A stretch of 24,115 bases of DNA from DATAPE01 sp034667525 (GCA_034667525.1 JAXDJO010000026.1:1-24115), one strand, 5' to 3'; counted from the first letter of the stretch, positions 1 through 8,066 are shown. Notes: a model not told the origin generated them from the letters alone. Made by a program: numbers and translations.

Positions 1-1
1 C

Positions 2-120
2 CGCAAGACCACCGCACGTAAGGCTGCAGCACGCAAGGGCGGCAGGGCTACTGCCCGCAAGACCACCGCACGTAAGGCTGCAGCACGCAAGGGCGGCAGG
101 GCTACTGCCCGCAAGACCAC
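2..120. repeat. 54-bp tandem direct repeat inside the basic tail
   Basis: A 54-base unit at 2-55 is repeated without change at 56-109, and a third copy begins at 110 and diverges after about 11 bases. The unit is 18 codons, so the reading frame is kept and each copy adds one block of basic tail. Perfect identity at all codon positions points to a recent in-frame duplication. More copies may lie to the left of the window. Confidence 0.9.
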
Positions 121-352
121 TGGGCGGCGGAAGACCACCGCTCGCAAGACGACCGCTCGTAAGACCACCGGGACGCGGCGCAAGTCCACTGCCCGGAAGT
201 CGACGGGCACCCGCAAGACGACGGGGCGGCGCAAGTCGACGGCGCGAAAGAGCCCGGCGCGCAAGTCCACCGCGCGCAGGAGCCCGGCGCGTAAGTCGAC
301 GGGCCGGAAGACCACCCGGCGCAAGACTTCCAGCACCTCTAGCTCGAGCTAG
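2..352 (+). CDS. Histone H1/HU-like DNA-binding protein, basic C-terminal tail (5' partial)
   Basis: The reading frame is open from base 2 to a TAG at 350-352; the start lies outside the window. The visible 116 residues are almost only Arg, Lys, Thr, Ser, Ala and Gly, built from short units such as RKTTARK, RKSTARK and RKSPARKSTA, ending in a Ser-rich tip. This composition is known from C-terminal tails of actinobacterial HU (HupB-like) proteins and of eukaryotic-like histone H1 homologues, which bind DNA through charge and help compact the nucleoid. Ser-Pro and Thr-rich units could be modified, which is inference. The folded N-terminal domain is not visible, so HU versus H1-like cannot be settled. 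The gene converges on ftcD and the two 3' ends overlap by 14 bases. Confidence 0.72.
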   Translation, partial: RKTTARKAAARKGGRATARKTTARKAAARKGGRATARKTTGRRKTTARKTTARKTTGTRRKSTARKSTGTRKTTGRRKSTARKSPARKSTARRSPARKSTGRKTTRRKTSSTSSSS

Positions 353-1214
353 AGCGCACTCTCTTTTCCAGGCATAGGTCCGGCTGCTCAAGCAGCCGGG
401 CCGCTTGCTTTGTGGGGTCCGGAAGGAAGCGCTCGGGTACCAGCCCCACCACTTCACAGCCGACGATCCGTACGCTCGAGCGCTCGACCATTCCGGCGAT
501 GGACTCGAACACCTCATCTATCCCAGCGGTTCCCGGCTCCGTTAGATTCATCGAGACCTGGAAGACACCTGAGCCGAGCGGAAAGGAGAGGGCTCGCACG
601 CCGGGGAGTCCTCCGCTGGTCTCCCGCACGCGGTTGGCGATCTCGGCGGCTGCGGCGAGGTCAGCCTCGAGGTTCACGTTAAAGGCGACCAGTGGACCCC
701 GCGCGCCCACGCACACGACCCCGTACTCCGGGTCGACCGGTCCGCCGATGTCCGGAGGAAGCGGGCCGGCAGCTCGCTCCACCAAACGGCGGAGGCCCCC
801 GCGACGGAGGTCACGCAACTCGCGCGTCTGTTCGCGTACCGCGGCTTCGCCATAGAAATAGATCGGTAGTCCAGTCGCGCCGTGGATCGAGGCGCCTACC
901 GAACGGGCAAGCGCTACAGCCTTGTCCATGGACGCATCAAGAGGAACGATCGGACAGACGTCTAATCCGCCGAGCCTCGGGTGAACCCCGTCGTGATGGC
1001 CGAGCCTTATCTCGGCGGTGACCTTGGCCAGCCGGGTGAGAGCGATCCGCAGAGTAACGGCCGGCGCCGTGAGTGTAAATACGCTCCTGTGATGTATGGC
1101 ATCTGAGTGAACGTCCAAGATCGAAGCTCCAGCGGCACGAAGGGTGCGGACCATGGTTCGGATCCGCGCCTGGTCCCGGCCCTCCGAGATATTTGGGATG
1201 GCGACAAATGGCAT
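339..1214 (-). CDS. ftcD: Glutamate formimidoyltransferase (FTCD N-terminal type)
   Basis: The 291-residue product matches stand-alone glutamate formimidoyltransferase (EC 2.1.2.5), which moves the formimino group from formiminoglutamate, the end product of histidine breakdown, to tetrahydrofolate in the cytosol. Family signatures seen in order are VAIPNISEGRD at the N-terminus, HHRSVFTL, the HPRLGGLDVCPIVP segment that holds the family's catalytic His, IYFYGEAA, and VAFNVNLEADL before a C-terminal half with VSMNLTEP and VGLVPERF. Length is normal for the stand-alone enzyme; the cyclodeaminase domain of the animal enzyme is absent. No other hut gene is visible nearby. The ATG at 1212-1214 directly faces the divergent DUF302 gene, and the 3' end overlaps the histone-like gene by 14 bases. 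Confidence 0.9.
   Translation of the reverse strand: MPFVAIPNISEGRDQARIRTMVRTLRAAGASILDVHSDAIHHRSVFTLTAPAVTLRIALTRLAKVTAEIRLGHHDGVHPRLGGLDVCPIVPLDASMDKAVALARSVGASIHGATGLPIYFYGEAAVREQTRELRDLRRGGLRRLVERAAGPLPPDIGGPVDPEYGVVCVGARGPLVAFNVNLEADLAAAAEIANRVRETSGGLPGVRALSFPLGSGVFQVSMNLTEPGTAGIDEVFESIAGMVERSSVRIVGCEVVGLVPERFLPDPTKQAARLLEQPDLCLEKRVRSSSS
380..399 (+). terminator. Hairpin after the histone-like gene
   Basis: CCGGCTGC at 380-387 pairs perfectly with GCAGCCGG at 392-399 around a four-base loop, 28 bases after the stop of the histone-like gene. It lies within the 3' coding end of ftcD on the other strand. No T-run follows, so it is only a candidate terminator. Confidence 0.3.
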
Positions 1215-1233
1215 CGGCGTTACCGTAGGCGAC

Positions 1234-1623
1234 GTGGATGAGGCTCAGTACGGATACAGCGTGGAGGTGCCGGAAGGCTATGACGAGGCCATCGTGCGCG
1301 CACGCCTTGCCTTGAGGAGAGAGGGCTTCTCCATCCTGAGTGAGATGCACGTCGGCGGGCTCTTGGATGGAGCCGGTGACGGCAGGCAATATCTCTTCCT
1401 CGGCGCGTGGAGCTCGTCGGTCGCGAGCCGGCCCATCGGAGGCGACCTGCGCGTGGCGGTTCACCTTCCCTCCAACGTAGTGGTGCACGAGACGGGGGCC
1501 GGCGCGATCGTGGCGGCCCTCGATCCCGCGGACAACGTCGAGGTGGCCGAAGCCGCGGATGAGACGGTCGAGCTGGCGCGAGCTGCGTTGGGACGCGTCC
1601 TGGACATGGTCAGGACGGGCTGA
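1234..1623 (+). CDS. DUF302 domain protein
   Basis: The protein of about 129 residues is a single DUF302 domain: YSVEVPEGYDEAIVRARLAL leads into EGFSILSEMHV, then a core with HLPSNVVVHET and AALDPADNVEV, and a C-terminal helix. The molecular role of DUF302 proteins is not established. I chose the GTG at 1234 because the domain starts a few residues later and a TACCGT box ends seven bases upstream. The in-frame ATG at 1198 would add 12 residues and make the gene overlap the divergent ftcD start by 17 bases; it cannot be excluded. The TGA at 1621-1623 shares its A with the ATG of the next gene, so the two are probably translated together. Confidence 0.8.
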   Translation: MDEAQYGYSVEVPEGYDEAIVRARLALRREGFSILSEMHVGGLLDGAGDGRQYLFLGAWSSSVASRPIGGDLRVAVHLPSNVVVHETGAGAIVAALDPADNVEVAEAADETVELARAALGRVLDMVRTG

Positions 1624-2855
1624 TGGCTCCCCTGGCTGCGGTGCGGACCATAATCGAGCGCTTCCTCGGTCGCCTCGACGAGGTTGTCGATCGCTGCACC
1701 GACGCGATCAACGACACGATCCCGTCGTACAAACGCGCCGGCGGTCCTCTCATGGAGGACGTTCGTGAGGCGGTGCGAGAGAACGTCGCGAACCTCTCGC
1801 AGGTTCTAAGCCAGGCAAGAGATGTCCGCAAGGATGAGCTCGAAGCCATCGAACGGGTGGGGGCCAGGCGAGCGGAAGCCGGCATCCCCCTAGACGATGT
1901 TCTCCACGCCTACCGGACCGTCTCGAGGGTGTGCTGGGACGCCTTGGCCGAGGAGTGCCGCGGGTTTCCCGGTGACGCCTTGGAGGCCACCATCGAGCTG
2001 GCCCAGGCCATCCTTCGTTACACGGATGTGATCTCCACGGCGGTGGCGGAGGCGTACGCACGCGCCCTGCGGGCGATAGTCCGCGAGCAGGAGGGCGCCC
2101 GCCGGGAGTTTCTGGCCGACCTGCTCTACGGCACCGAGGCGGCTCCCGACGACATCCTTCGCCGAGCCCACACGTTCGGTTACGACCTGTCGCTCAGCTA
2201 TATCGCGCTGCTGGGTATCGGCCCAGCCGGCGCAAGCATGAAGGAAGCCGCCATCGCGAGCGCTGCAGCAAACGTGCTGCCACAGGCCGGCGGCGACCCG
2301 ATCGTGCTCCAGCGGGCCGACCAAACGATCGCTCTCGTTCCTGGTGACCCCGCTATCGATCCTTCTACCGTTCCCGAGAAGCTGGTGGGTGAGCTCGGAG
2401 ACGACTGGCATTTCGGCATGGGGGGGCCTGCGCTGGGGCTGGAGGGGATCCGGCGCGCGTATCTGGAGGCGCGCGAGGCTCTGGAGATAGGTCTGGGCCT
2501 CGGTCTTCCCGGTCCCGTCTATTACTTCGACGACTTGCTCCTGTATCACTTCCTGCGCACGGAACCGGCGTTGGTGGACCGCTTCATAGAAGAGACCCTT
2601 GGACCCTTGATCGCTTACGACGACCGACGGCGGGGCGAGCTCATAAAAACCATGGAGGCATATTTCGAGTGTGACGCCAGCGTGAAGCTTGCGGGCCAGA
2701 GGCTATTCGCACACCCTCACACCGTCACCTATCGTCTGAAGCAGATCGAACGGTTGACGAGCTGGTCGCTGCGCGATCCAGAGGACAAGCTCCGGCTTCA
2801 GCTCGCGCTGCGGGCTCACCGTCTCGCTCAGGCCAGGACGGAACCGCCGGAGTAG
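1623..2855 (+). CDS. PucR/CdaR-type transcriptional regulator
   Basis: The 410-residue protein has the layout of a PucR/CdaR-family regulator. An all-helical N-terminal part of about 170 residues resembles the RsbRD-type N-terminal domain seen in many actinobacterial members. A middle region from about 200 to 310 fits the degenerate GGDEF-like CdaR domain. The C-terminal HTH_30 domain contains the family pattern TMEAYFECDASVKLAGQRLFAHPHTV split over the helix-turn-helix, followed by YRLKQIERLT. Such proteins usually activate or repress neighbouring catabolic genes in response to a small metabolite. It starts one base inside the DUF302 stop codon and is followed 14 bases later by the phosphodiesterase gene. 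The downstream lyase and dehydrogenase are plausible targets, which is inference. Confidence 0.88.
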   Translation: MAPLAAVRTIIERFLGRLDEVVDRCTDAINDTIPSYKRAGGPLMEDVREAVRENVANLSQVLSQARDVRKDELEAIERVGARRAEAGIPLDDVLHAYRTVSRVCWDALAEECRGFPGDALEATIELAQAILRYTDVISTAVAEAYARALRAIVREQEGARREFLADLLYGTEAAPDDILRRAHTFGYDLSLSYIALLGIGPAGASMKEAAIASAAANVLPQAGGDPIVLQRADQTIALVPGDPAIDPSTVPEKLVGELGDDWHFGMGGPALGLEGIRRAYLEAREALEIGLGLGLPGPVYYFDDLLLYHFLRTEPALVDRFIEETLGPLIAYDDRRRGELIKTMEAYFECDASVKLAGQRLFAHPHTVTYRLKQIERLTSWSLRDPEDKLRLQLALRAHRLAQARTEPPE

Positions 2856-2861
2856 TAGCCT
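2856..2861 (+). promoter_or_regulatory. Candidate -10 box for the phosphodiesterase gene
   Basis: TAGCCT lies 8 bases before the ATG at 2870, and no Shine-Dalgarno sequence is seen in the short gap. The same hexamer recurs at 12883 and 15518. It may give a nearly leaderless transcript starting inside the operon. Confidence 0.3.
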
Positions 2862-2869
2862 GCCGCCCG

Positions 2870-4453
2870 ATGACACACAGAGTCTTGATCGTCGGATGGG
2901 ACGGAGCAGATTGGAAGGTCCTGCGTCCGATGCTGGATGCAGGGGAGCTTCCCAATCTCGCTGCCATGATCCAGCGGGGTGCCCACGGTGATTGTCTGTC
3001 CACGGTTCCCTCCCATTCGTGGTGTGCGTGGCCGTCCTTCATGACGGCGCTCAATCCGGCAGGGCATGGGGTGTTCGACATCCTCGAACACAAGCCGGGA
3101 GTCTCACGCCGCCTTCCCGTCACATATCGCTCGATCAAGGCACGCACGATCTTTGACGACTTCACTGAGGCGGGAAAGACGTCGCTCGCTCTCAATATCC
3201 CGCTCACCTTCCCCACTCCACAGATCAACGGGAAGGTCATCGCAGGGGGGGTACTTCCCGCGAGCCGCTCATACACGTATCCCCTCGAACTGCAAACCGA
3301 GCTCGATCGGCACGCTCCGTTCCCGATCAATGGGATGAGCTGGACAACCTTCCGCAATCGGCCGGAGGCATTCCTCGAGGAGACCTCGGCGATCACGACA
3401 AAGAGACAGAAGACTTTCGAATACCTCATGGACAGCACCGACTGGGATTTCGGCGTGCTCGTTTACGTGTCCACGGACCGCATCCAACACTGCCTGATGC
3501 AGTACCTCACACCCGAGCATCCCGCCTATGCGGAGCTCAAGGACTCTCCCGTGGCCAAGCAGACGCGCGCTGTGTACCAGCAACTCGACGAAGGCCTAGG
3601 CAGGCTCCTTGAGCGCACGACGAGCGACGATCTAGTCATCTTCATGTCCGATCATGGCCATCAGCCGTGCACCCGGACGTGCACGATGGACAGGATCCTC
3701 CAGCATCTCGGATGGCTTGAGTTCGGACGCGGATCGTTCGCCTTCAACCTGATCCGCTGGGGGCCGGGTCGCAACCTTGCCCGCCGGGTCTACGACCTGT
3801 TGAAGTTGCACGGACGGATCTCTATCCCCGCATCGCCGGTCGATTGGTCCCGGACGCGCGCTTACACCAGCGTCGTCTCCACCGGCGAGGGGGTGTCGGT
3901 GAACCTGAAGGGGCGCGAGCCTCAGGGGATCGTCGATCGCAGGGACTACGAAAAGGTGAGAACGGAGCTCGCAGATGCCCTCACTGAGTTTCGCGATGCC
4001 GAAACGGGCGCGTCTCCGATCGAGAAGATCTACCGAAAGGAAGAAGTTCTTTCGGGCAAGTTCCTGGACACCGCTCCGGATCTTCTGCTCGTGCCCGCCC
4101 CCTTCTATTCTCTGACACACGCCAAGGGGATGGTTGAAGCGGCCGACTGGCTTTCGGGCGATCACCGGCTGGAAGGCGTCGTCGTTGCCACGGGCCCCGA
4201 CGTTGTTCCGGGTCCTATCGAAGAAACCGTTCGTCTCATCGATCTAGGGACGAGCGCGATGGCGGCTCTGGGGGTTCCGAGCGCCATCCCTCGTGATGGC
4301 GTCCCGATCGGTTCTCTCGTTGGTGCCAACGCGCGGCTGGAGGTCGCCGCAGCGACGGCGACGGTTTCGGACGAGGGTGACCAGAGCGGTTTGACCTCCG
4401 ATGAGGCGGGAGAGATCGAAGAGCATCTCCGCGGCCTCGGCTACGTCGAGTGA
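2870..4453 (+). CDS. Alkaline-phosphatase-superfamily phosphodiesterase/nucleotide pyrophosphatase
   Basis: The 527-residue protein belongs to the type I phosphodiesterase/nucleotide pyrophosphatase branch of the alkaline phosphatase superfamily, two-metal enzymes that cleave phosphate mono- or diesters. Visible signatures are the N-terminal metal ligand in VGWDGADWKVL (Asp11), the nucleophile segment PSHSWCAWPSFMTALNP, in which Ser50 aligns with the usual Thr/Ser, GHGVFDILEH after it, the second metal motif FMSDHGHQPC, and a late GDHRLEG. The C-terminal EEHLRGLGYVE is a tail common to this group. No signal peptide is seen, so it is likely cytosolic. The substrate cannot be read from sequence; relatives act on nucleotides, phospholipid headgroups or phosphonates. 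Confidence 0.85.
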   Translation: MTHRVLIVGWDGADWKVLRPMLDAGELPNLAAMIQRGAHGDCLSTVPSHSWCAWPSFMTALNPAGHGVFDILEHKPGVSRRLPVTYRSIKARTIFDDFTEAGKTSLALNIPLTFPTPQINGKVIAGGVLPASRSYTYPLELQTELDRHAPFPINGMSWTTFRNRPEAFLEETSAITTKRQKTFEYLMDSTDWDFGVLVYVSTDRIQHCLMQYLTPEHPAYAELKDSPVAKQTRAVYQQLDEGLGRLLERTTSDDLVIFMSDHGHQPCTRTCTMDRILQHLGWLEFGRGSFAFNLIRWGPGRNLARRVYDLLKLHGRISIPASPVDWSRTRAYTSVVSTGEGVSVNLKGREPQGIVDRRDYEKVRTELADALTEFRDAETGASPIEKIYRKEEVLSGKFLDTAPDLLLVPAPFYSLTHAKGMVEAADWLSGDHRLEGVVVATGPDVVPGPIEETVRLIDLGTSAMAALGVPSAIPRDGVPIGSLVGANARLEVAAATATVSDEGDQSGLTSDEAGEIEEHLRGLGYVE

Positions 4454-4463
4454 CACGGGCTCC

Positions 4464-4470
4464 GGAGGAG
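4464..4470 (+). promoter_or_regulatory. Shine-Dalgarno deciding the GTG start at 4473
   Basis: GGAGGAG sits just before the GTG at 4473-4475. It supports that start over the upstream ATG at 4401, which would lie inside the preceding gene. Confidence 0.6.
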
Positions 4471-4472
4471 CG

Positions 4473-5432
4473 GTGAAAGCAGCCCGTGCCCGCCGATCCT
4501 GCCTTTCGGTTCCCGGGTCCAGCCCCAAGATGCTGTGCAAAGCTCCGCAGCTTCCTGCCGATGAGGTTTTCATGGATCTCGAGGACTCGGTTGCGCCTCT
4601 TGCGAAGGAAGAGGCCCGGGGCAACATCGTGGATGCTCTCAAGAACAACGATTGGAACGGCAAGACTGTGGTGGTCCGGATCAATTCGATCGACACTCAG
4701 TGGGCTGCCGACGACTTGAAAACGGTCGTCGAGAACGGCGGCCCCTTTCTCGATTGCATCATGATCCCGAAGGTCCAATACGCACACGAGGTGCATTTCG
4801 TCGATCACATGTTGCGCATGATCGAGGCAAACTCCGCTCTCGACAAGAGGATCGGCATCGAGGCGCAGATCGAAACCGCCACCGGCTTGAAGAACATCAA
4901 CGAGATCGCGCACGCATCAGACCGTCTCGAAACATTGATCTTCGGTCCTGCAGATATGAGTGCTTCTTTGGGCCTCCCCACCGTGACTGCCGGCCTGCCA
5001 ATGCCGGGGTACCCGGGCGACCACTGGCACTGGGTGCTCGAGACCATCTTGGTCGCGGCGCGCGATGCGGCCCTCCAAGTTATCGACGGGCCCTACTTGT
5101 TGATCAAGGACCTGGATGGATTCCGCGAGATGGCGATGCGGGCTCGGGCCCTCGGCTACGACGGCAAGTGGGCGTTGCACCCGGGACAAGTGGATGTCTT
5201 GAACGAAGTGTTCACACCGACGCAGGAAGAGTTCGACAAGGCCGAAGCGATGCTGGAGGCATACAAGCACGCCACCGAAGTGGACCGCAGAGGGGCCGTG
5301 ATGTTCGGCACCGAGATGATCGACGAGGCCTCACGGAAGATGGCCGTGCAGTTCGCAGAGCGGGGCCACGCCGCAGGGATGCAACGCGAGCGAAAGCTCG
5401 AAGACTTCGAGCGCGAGTGGAGCGGCGCCTGA
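4473..5432 (+). CDS. HpcH/HpaI aldolase, CitE/malyl-CoA-lyase-like
   Basis: The 319-residue protein is a CitE-like member of the HpcH/HpaI aldolase family, Mg-dependent lyases of 3-hydroxyacyl-CoA thioesters such as malyl-CoA, methylmalyl-CoA or citramalyl-CoA. Signatures are RRSCLSVPGSSPKML at the N-terminus, FMDLEDSVAP with the CoA-side acidic residues (Asp35-Asp38), the conserved Arg69 in VVVRIN, the catalytic or metal Glu134 in EAQIETATG, and Asp161 in FGPADMSASLG. LHPGQVDVLNEVF is the usual C-terminal CoA-contact segment. The start is the GTG with a close GGAGGAG. The stop shares one base with the acyl-CoA dehydrogenase ATG, so both likely act in one acyl-CoA pathway. Malyl-, methylmalyl- and citramalyl-CoA are all possible substrates. 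Confidence 0.88.
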   Translation: MKAARARRSCLSVPGSSPKMLCKAPQLPADEVFMDLEDSVAPLAKEEARGNIVDALKNNDWNGKTVVVRINSIDTQWAADDLKTVVENGGPFLDCIMIPKVQYAHEVHFVDHMLRMIEANSALDKRIGIEAQIETATGLKNINEIAHASDRLETLIFGPADMSASLGLPTVTAGLPMPGYPGDHWHWVLETILVAARDAALQVIDGPYLLIKDLDGFREMAMRARALGYDGKWALHPGQVDVLNEVFTPTQEEFDKAEAMLEAYKHATEVDRRGAVMFGTEMIDEASRKMAVQFAERGHAAGMQRERKLEDFEREWSGA

Positions 5433-6607
5433 TGCTTCAGCTTTCGGAGATGCAGAAGGAGATCATCGAAACGGTCCGCGACTTCGTCGAGAACGAAGTG
5501 ATCCCAGTGGCGGACGAGATGGAGCATCGAGACGAGTTTCCAGAAAAGATCGTCGAGCAGATGAAAGAGCTGGGACTGTTCGGCCTCACCATTCGCGAGG
5601 AGTACGGGGGCATCGGGGAATCGCTCACCACCTATGCGCTTGCGGTGGTCGAGCTGGCGCGGGGATGGATGAGCCTCTCAGGCGTCCTGAACACTCACTT
5701 CATGGGCTGCTATCTGATCGACAAATTCGGAACCGACGAGCAGAAGCAGAGCTTGCTTCCCAAGATGGCGACCGGCGAGCTGCGTGCAGCACTCGCGATG
5801 AGCGAGCCCGAGGCGGGATCGGACGTCCAGGCGATCCGCACGAAGGCCGTGCGCGACGGAGATGAATACGTCGTCAACGGCCAGAAGATGTGGCTGACGA
5901 ACGGATTGCGGGCCGGGATCGTGATGACGCTGGTCAAGACCGATCCGACGGCGGAGCCCGCTCACAAGGGGATGAGCATGCTTATCGTTGAGAAGGAGGC
6001 CGGCAACCCGCAGCCGGCCCCCGGGCTCGACGTCGGCAAGAACATCGAGAAGATGGGCTACAAGGGTGTCGAGACCACCGAGATGAACTTCGCCGACTTC
6101 AGGATCCCGACCTCGTCGCTGTTGGGAGGAGAGGAAGGGCAAGGCTTTCGTCAGGTGCTGGACGGCATCGAGATTGGACGGGTCAACGTCGCGGCCCGCG
6201 CCGTCGGTGTGGCTACGCGTGCATTCGAGCTGGCGATCGCCTATGCGCAGCAGCGCAAGGCCTTCGGCAAACCGATCTCGGCCCACCAGGCGATCCAGAT
6301 CCATCTTGCGGAGATGGCCACGACATTGGAGGCCGCAAAGCTGATGTTGATCTCCGCCGCGGAGAAGAAGTCGGCGGGGGAGCGCTCGGATCTGGAGGCC
6401 GGGATGGCCAAGCTCTTCGCCTCCGAAGCTTGTAACGAGATAGTGCTCAAGTCACTCCGGGTGCACGGGGGCTACGGCTACTCGAAGGAGTTCACGATCG
6501 AACGCCTCTACCGCGACGCCCCCTTCCTCCTCATCGGAGAGGGAACGTCCGAGATCCAAAAGACGGTGATCGCCCGCCGCCTCCTCGAGAAATACAAACT
6601 CTCCTGA
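5432..6607 (+). CDS. Acyl-CoA dehydrogenase
   Basis: The 391-residue protein is a full-length FAD-dependent acyl-CoA dehydrogenase that introduces an alpha-beta double bond into an acyl-CoA and passes electrons to ETF. It shows the helical N-terminal domain, the AMSEPEAGSDVQAI signature of the flavin and substrate region, WLTNG, the family signature RKAFGKPISAHQAIQ, RVHGGYGYSKEF, and the C-terminal IGEGTSEIQ in which Glu370 sits at the catalytic-base position of short- and medium-chain enzymes. It starts with the ATG overlapping the lyase TGA by one base. Chain length and branching preference cannot be read. The unrelated frame upstream of 5432 stays open through the lyase gene by chance and is not part of this protein. 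Confidence 0.93.
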   Translation: MLQLSEMQKEIIETVRDFVENEVIPVADEMEHRDEFPEKIVEQMKELGLFGLTIREEYGGIGESLTTYALAVVELARGWMSLSGVLNTHFMGCYLIDKFGTDEQKQSLLPKMATGELRAALAMSEPEAGSDVQAIRTKAVRDGDEYVVNGQKMWLTNGLRAGIVMTLVKTDPTAEPAHKGMSMLIVEKEAGNPQPAPGLDVGKNIEKMGYKGVETTEMNFADFRIPTSSLLGGEEGQGFRQVLDGIEIGRVNVAARAVGVATRAFELAIAYAQQRKAFGKPISAHQAIQIHLAEMATTLEAAKLMLISAAEKKSAGERSDLEAGMAKLFASEACNEIVLKSLRVHGGYGYSKEFTIERLYRDAPFLLIGEGTSEIQKTVIARRLLEKYKLS

Positions 6608-7502
6608 TTTTTTGCTCGACGTCGAAACCCGTCTGAGTAGGACGGCGACGCGCTCGATCGTCCGTTGTGGATGTTTGTGGATCTGCTCTGCCGTCACCTC
6701 TAGGGTCCGGTATCCCGTCGCGGTGAGAATCCCGAGGCGTTCGGCATCACTATTGAACGCGTGCAGAGAGGAGTGGTGCGCGTAGCTCTGGATCTCGATA
6801 ACGACCTTGGGCTCCGCGTAGACCATGTCGACGATCGCGCAGAAACCGTCTGGCCCCCTTATCTCCTGGTTCAGTTCCGGCAGTGGGACTCCGGCCTTTT
6901 GTAGAAGAGAGAGAAACCTCCGCTCCAGGGTGCTTCGGGATGTTCCAGTCTCTTGCGAGCGGACGGTGATCGCCTCGCGCAGTCGTTGCACACCGTCGAC
7001 GCCGGATCTTCGTTCGCGTTCTAGGAAGTCGGCGACCCTGTCGAGCGAGACCAAGTTGCGCCGCGGGGCGGCATCCACGGCTTCGTTGAACACCCATGGC
7101 GGTGTAGTTCCGCAAACATCCAGAAGAGTCCTTTCCACCGCGGTCACCGGTATCCCTCCAACCTGGACGATCTCATCTGGCGAAAGCCGGGCCCACCCTG
7201 TGGAAGCGATAGAGGGGGCGATCGGACTGCCGATCGCCGTCTCTGATGTTGCGGGTCGTCGCGATCTCGATGGCGTTCTCTTTCTCGTCGACGAGACCTC
7301 ACAAACGAGCGGCCGTAGACGCGCGCGCAGGCCTCCGGCCATCACCCAGGTCTCCCAGCGGATCGGGGGCCCCGGCGATGGCAAATACCCGAGGTAGAAG
7401 GGGGATCCAGCTTCCGGAGCCAAGCCGCAGGTCGACCTGGCGCGGCGTCATCCCGCTCGCCACGGCCTGCTTACGGCTGAAGCATCCTTGTTGCCGTTGA
7501 TC
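6452..7502 (-). pseudogene. Decayed AbiEi/DUF559-type protein gene
   Basis: The conserved half reads VGGIPVTAVERTLLDVCG, then RSTLERRFLSLLQKAGVPLPELN, DMVYAEPKVVIEIQS and a C-terminal TATGYRTLEVTAEQI. This is the pattern of actinobacterial proteins with an AbiEi-like N-terminal part and a C-terminal DUF559 (VSR-like nuclease fold) domain. Upstream the family's N-terminal motifs lie in a different frame: QQGCFSRKQAV and LLPRVFAIAGAPD, then ETWVMAGGL back in the first frame, then AARL-stop-GLVDEKENAIEIATTRN and YRFHRVG in the other frame again. At least three frame changes and an in-frame TGA at 7301-7299 are needed, and no start codon fits before the first motif (TGA at 7505-7503). The family's ExD is ExQ here. 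The last 156 bases run antisense into the acyl-CoA dehydrogenase gene. Confidence 0.75.
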
Positions 7503-7558
7503 TCAGAGGTGTGACGGGGGCAACTTCACTTGGGCGCCGAGGCATCTTCTATGGTTGA

Positions 7559-7581
7559 TCAGCCACGCTGTGCGTGGCTGA
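7559..7581 (-). terminator. Strong hairpin after the CBS gene
   Basis: TCAGCCACGC at 7559-7568 pairs perfectly with GCGTGGCTGA at 7572-7581 around a three-base loop. It lies 12 bases after the CBS-protein stop on the minus strand. The T6 run comes between the stop and the hairpin rather than after it, so this is not a textbook intrinsic terminator. Confidence 0.5.
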
Positions 7582-7593
7582 GCTCGCAAAAAA

Positions 7594-8058
7594 TCAGTCC
7601 AGGTCGCCGGCCTCGATCCGCTGGATGCGGACGTCTCGGGCCAATTTGTGGCCGGTCAGGGGCTCGAGGGTCTCGGGCTCCTCCATACCTTCGGCAAGGA
7701 GGGTCAGGAGGTCCCGCAGGGACAGGATGCCGCACACGTTGCCTGCGTCGTCGACCACCGGAAGATGACGGAACCAGTGGTCGAACATGATCGTGGCGGC
7801 GTCGCTCAGCTTCTTATCCGGCGAGATCGTGACGGGATTGGTGCTCATCGCGTCCCGCAGACTGGTAGTCGTGGGGTCGTTTCCTTCCGCAACGACGCGA
7901 AGGACGTCTCGTTCCGTAACGATCCCGGTCAGCGCGTCTCCCTCCATCACCAACAGGGAACCGGTCTGTTGTTGCCACATCATGTGCGCCGCAGCCGCGA
8001 GGGTGTCGTCGGGGGAATCGTGGATCGCTGCGGAGGTCATGATGTCGGAGACCTTCAT
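7594..8058 (-). CDS. CBS-domain pair protein
   Basis: The 154-residue protein is a stand-alone Bateman module of two CBS domains. The first begins MKVSDIMTSAAIHDSPDDTL and ends in GIVTERDVLRVVAEG; the second runs from LRDAMSTNPVTISPDKKL to GILSLRDLLTLLAEG. CBS pairs usually bind adenosine nucleotides such as AMP, ATP or S-adenosylmethionine and act as sensors; the ligand and partner here are unknown. The ATG at 8058 is the natural start because the domain begins at once and a TACAAT -10-like box ends 8 bases upstream with no Shine-Dalgarno. The frame stays open further upstream, but that stretch is low-complexity and crosses the repeat region. A short C-terminal extension follows the second domain. 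Confidence 0.88.
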   Translation of the reverse strand: MKVSDIMTSAAIHDSPDDTLAAAAHMMWQQQTGSLLVMEGDALTGIVTERDVLRVVAEGNDPTTTSLRDAMSTNPVTISPDKKLSDAATIMFDHWFRHLPVVDDAGNVCGILSLRDLLTLLAEGMEEPETLEPLTGHKLARDVRIQRIEAGDLD

Positions 8059-8066
8059 GTCGGGTG

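Noticed and set aside
4652..5431. Long open frame upstream of and in frame with the acyl-CoA dehydrogenase
   Set aside because: It overlaps the CitE-like gene in another frame and reads as Arg-rich shadow sequence; the dehydrogenase domain begins at the ATG 5432.
6596..6617. Shared CTGATTTTTTGC after the stop codons of the acyl-CoA dehydrogenase and the CBS gene (7588-7597, minus)
   Set aside because: Two occurrences of a T6 run after a stop are too few to call an element, and only the CBS site has a strong hairpin beside it.
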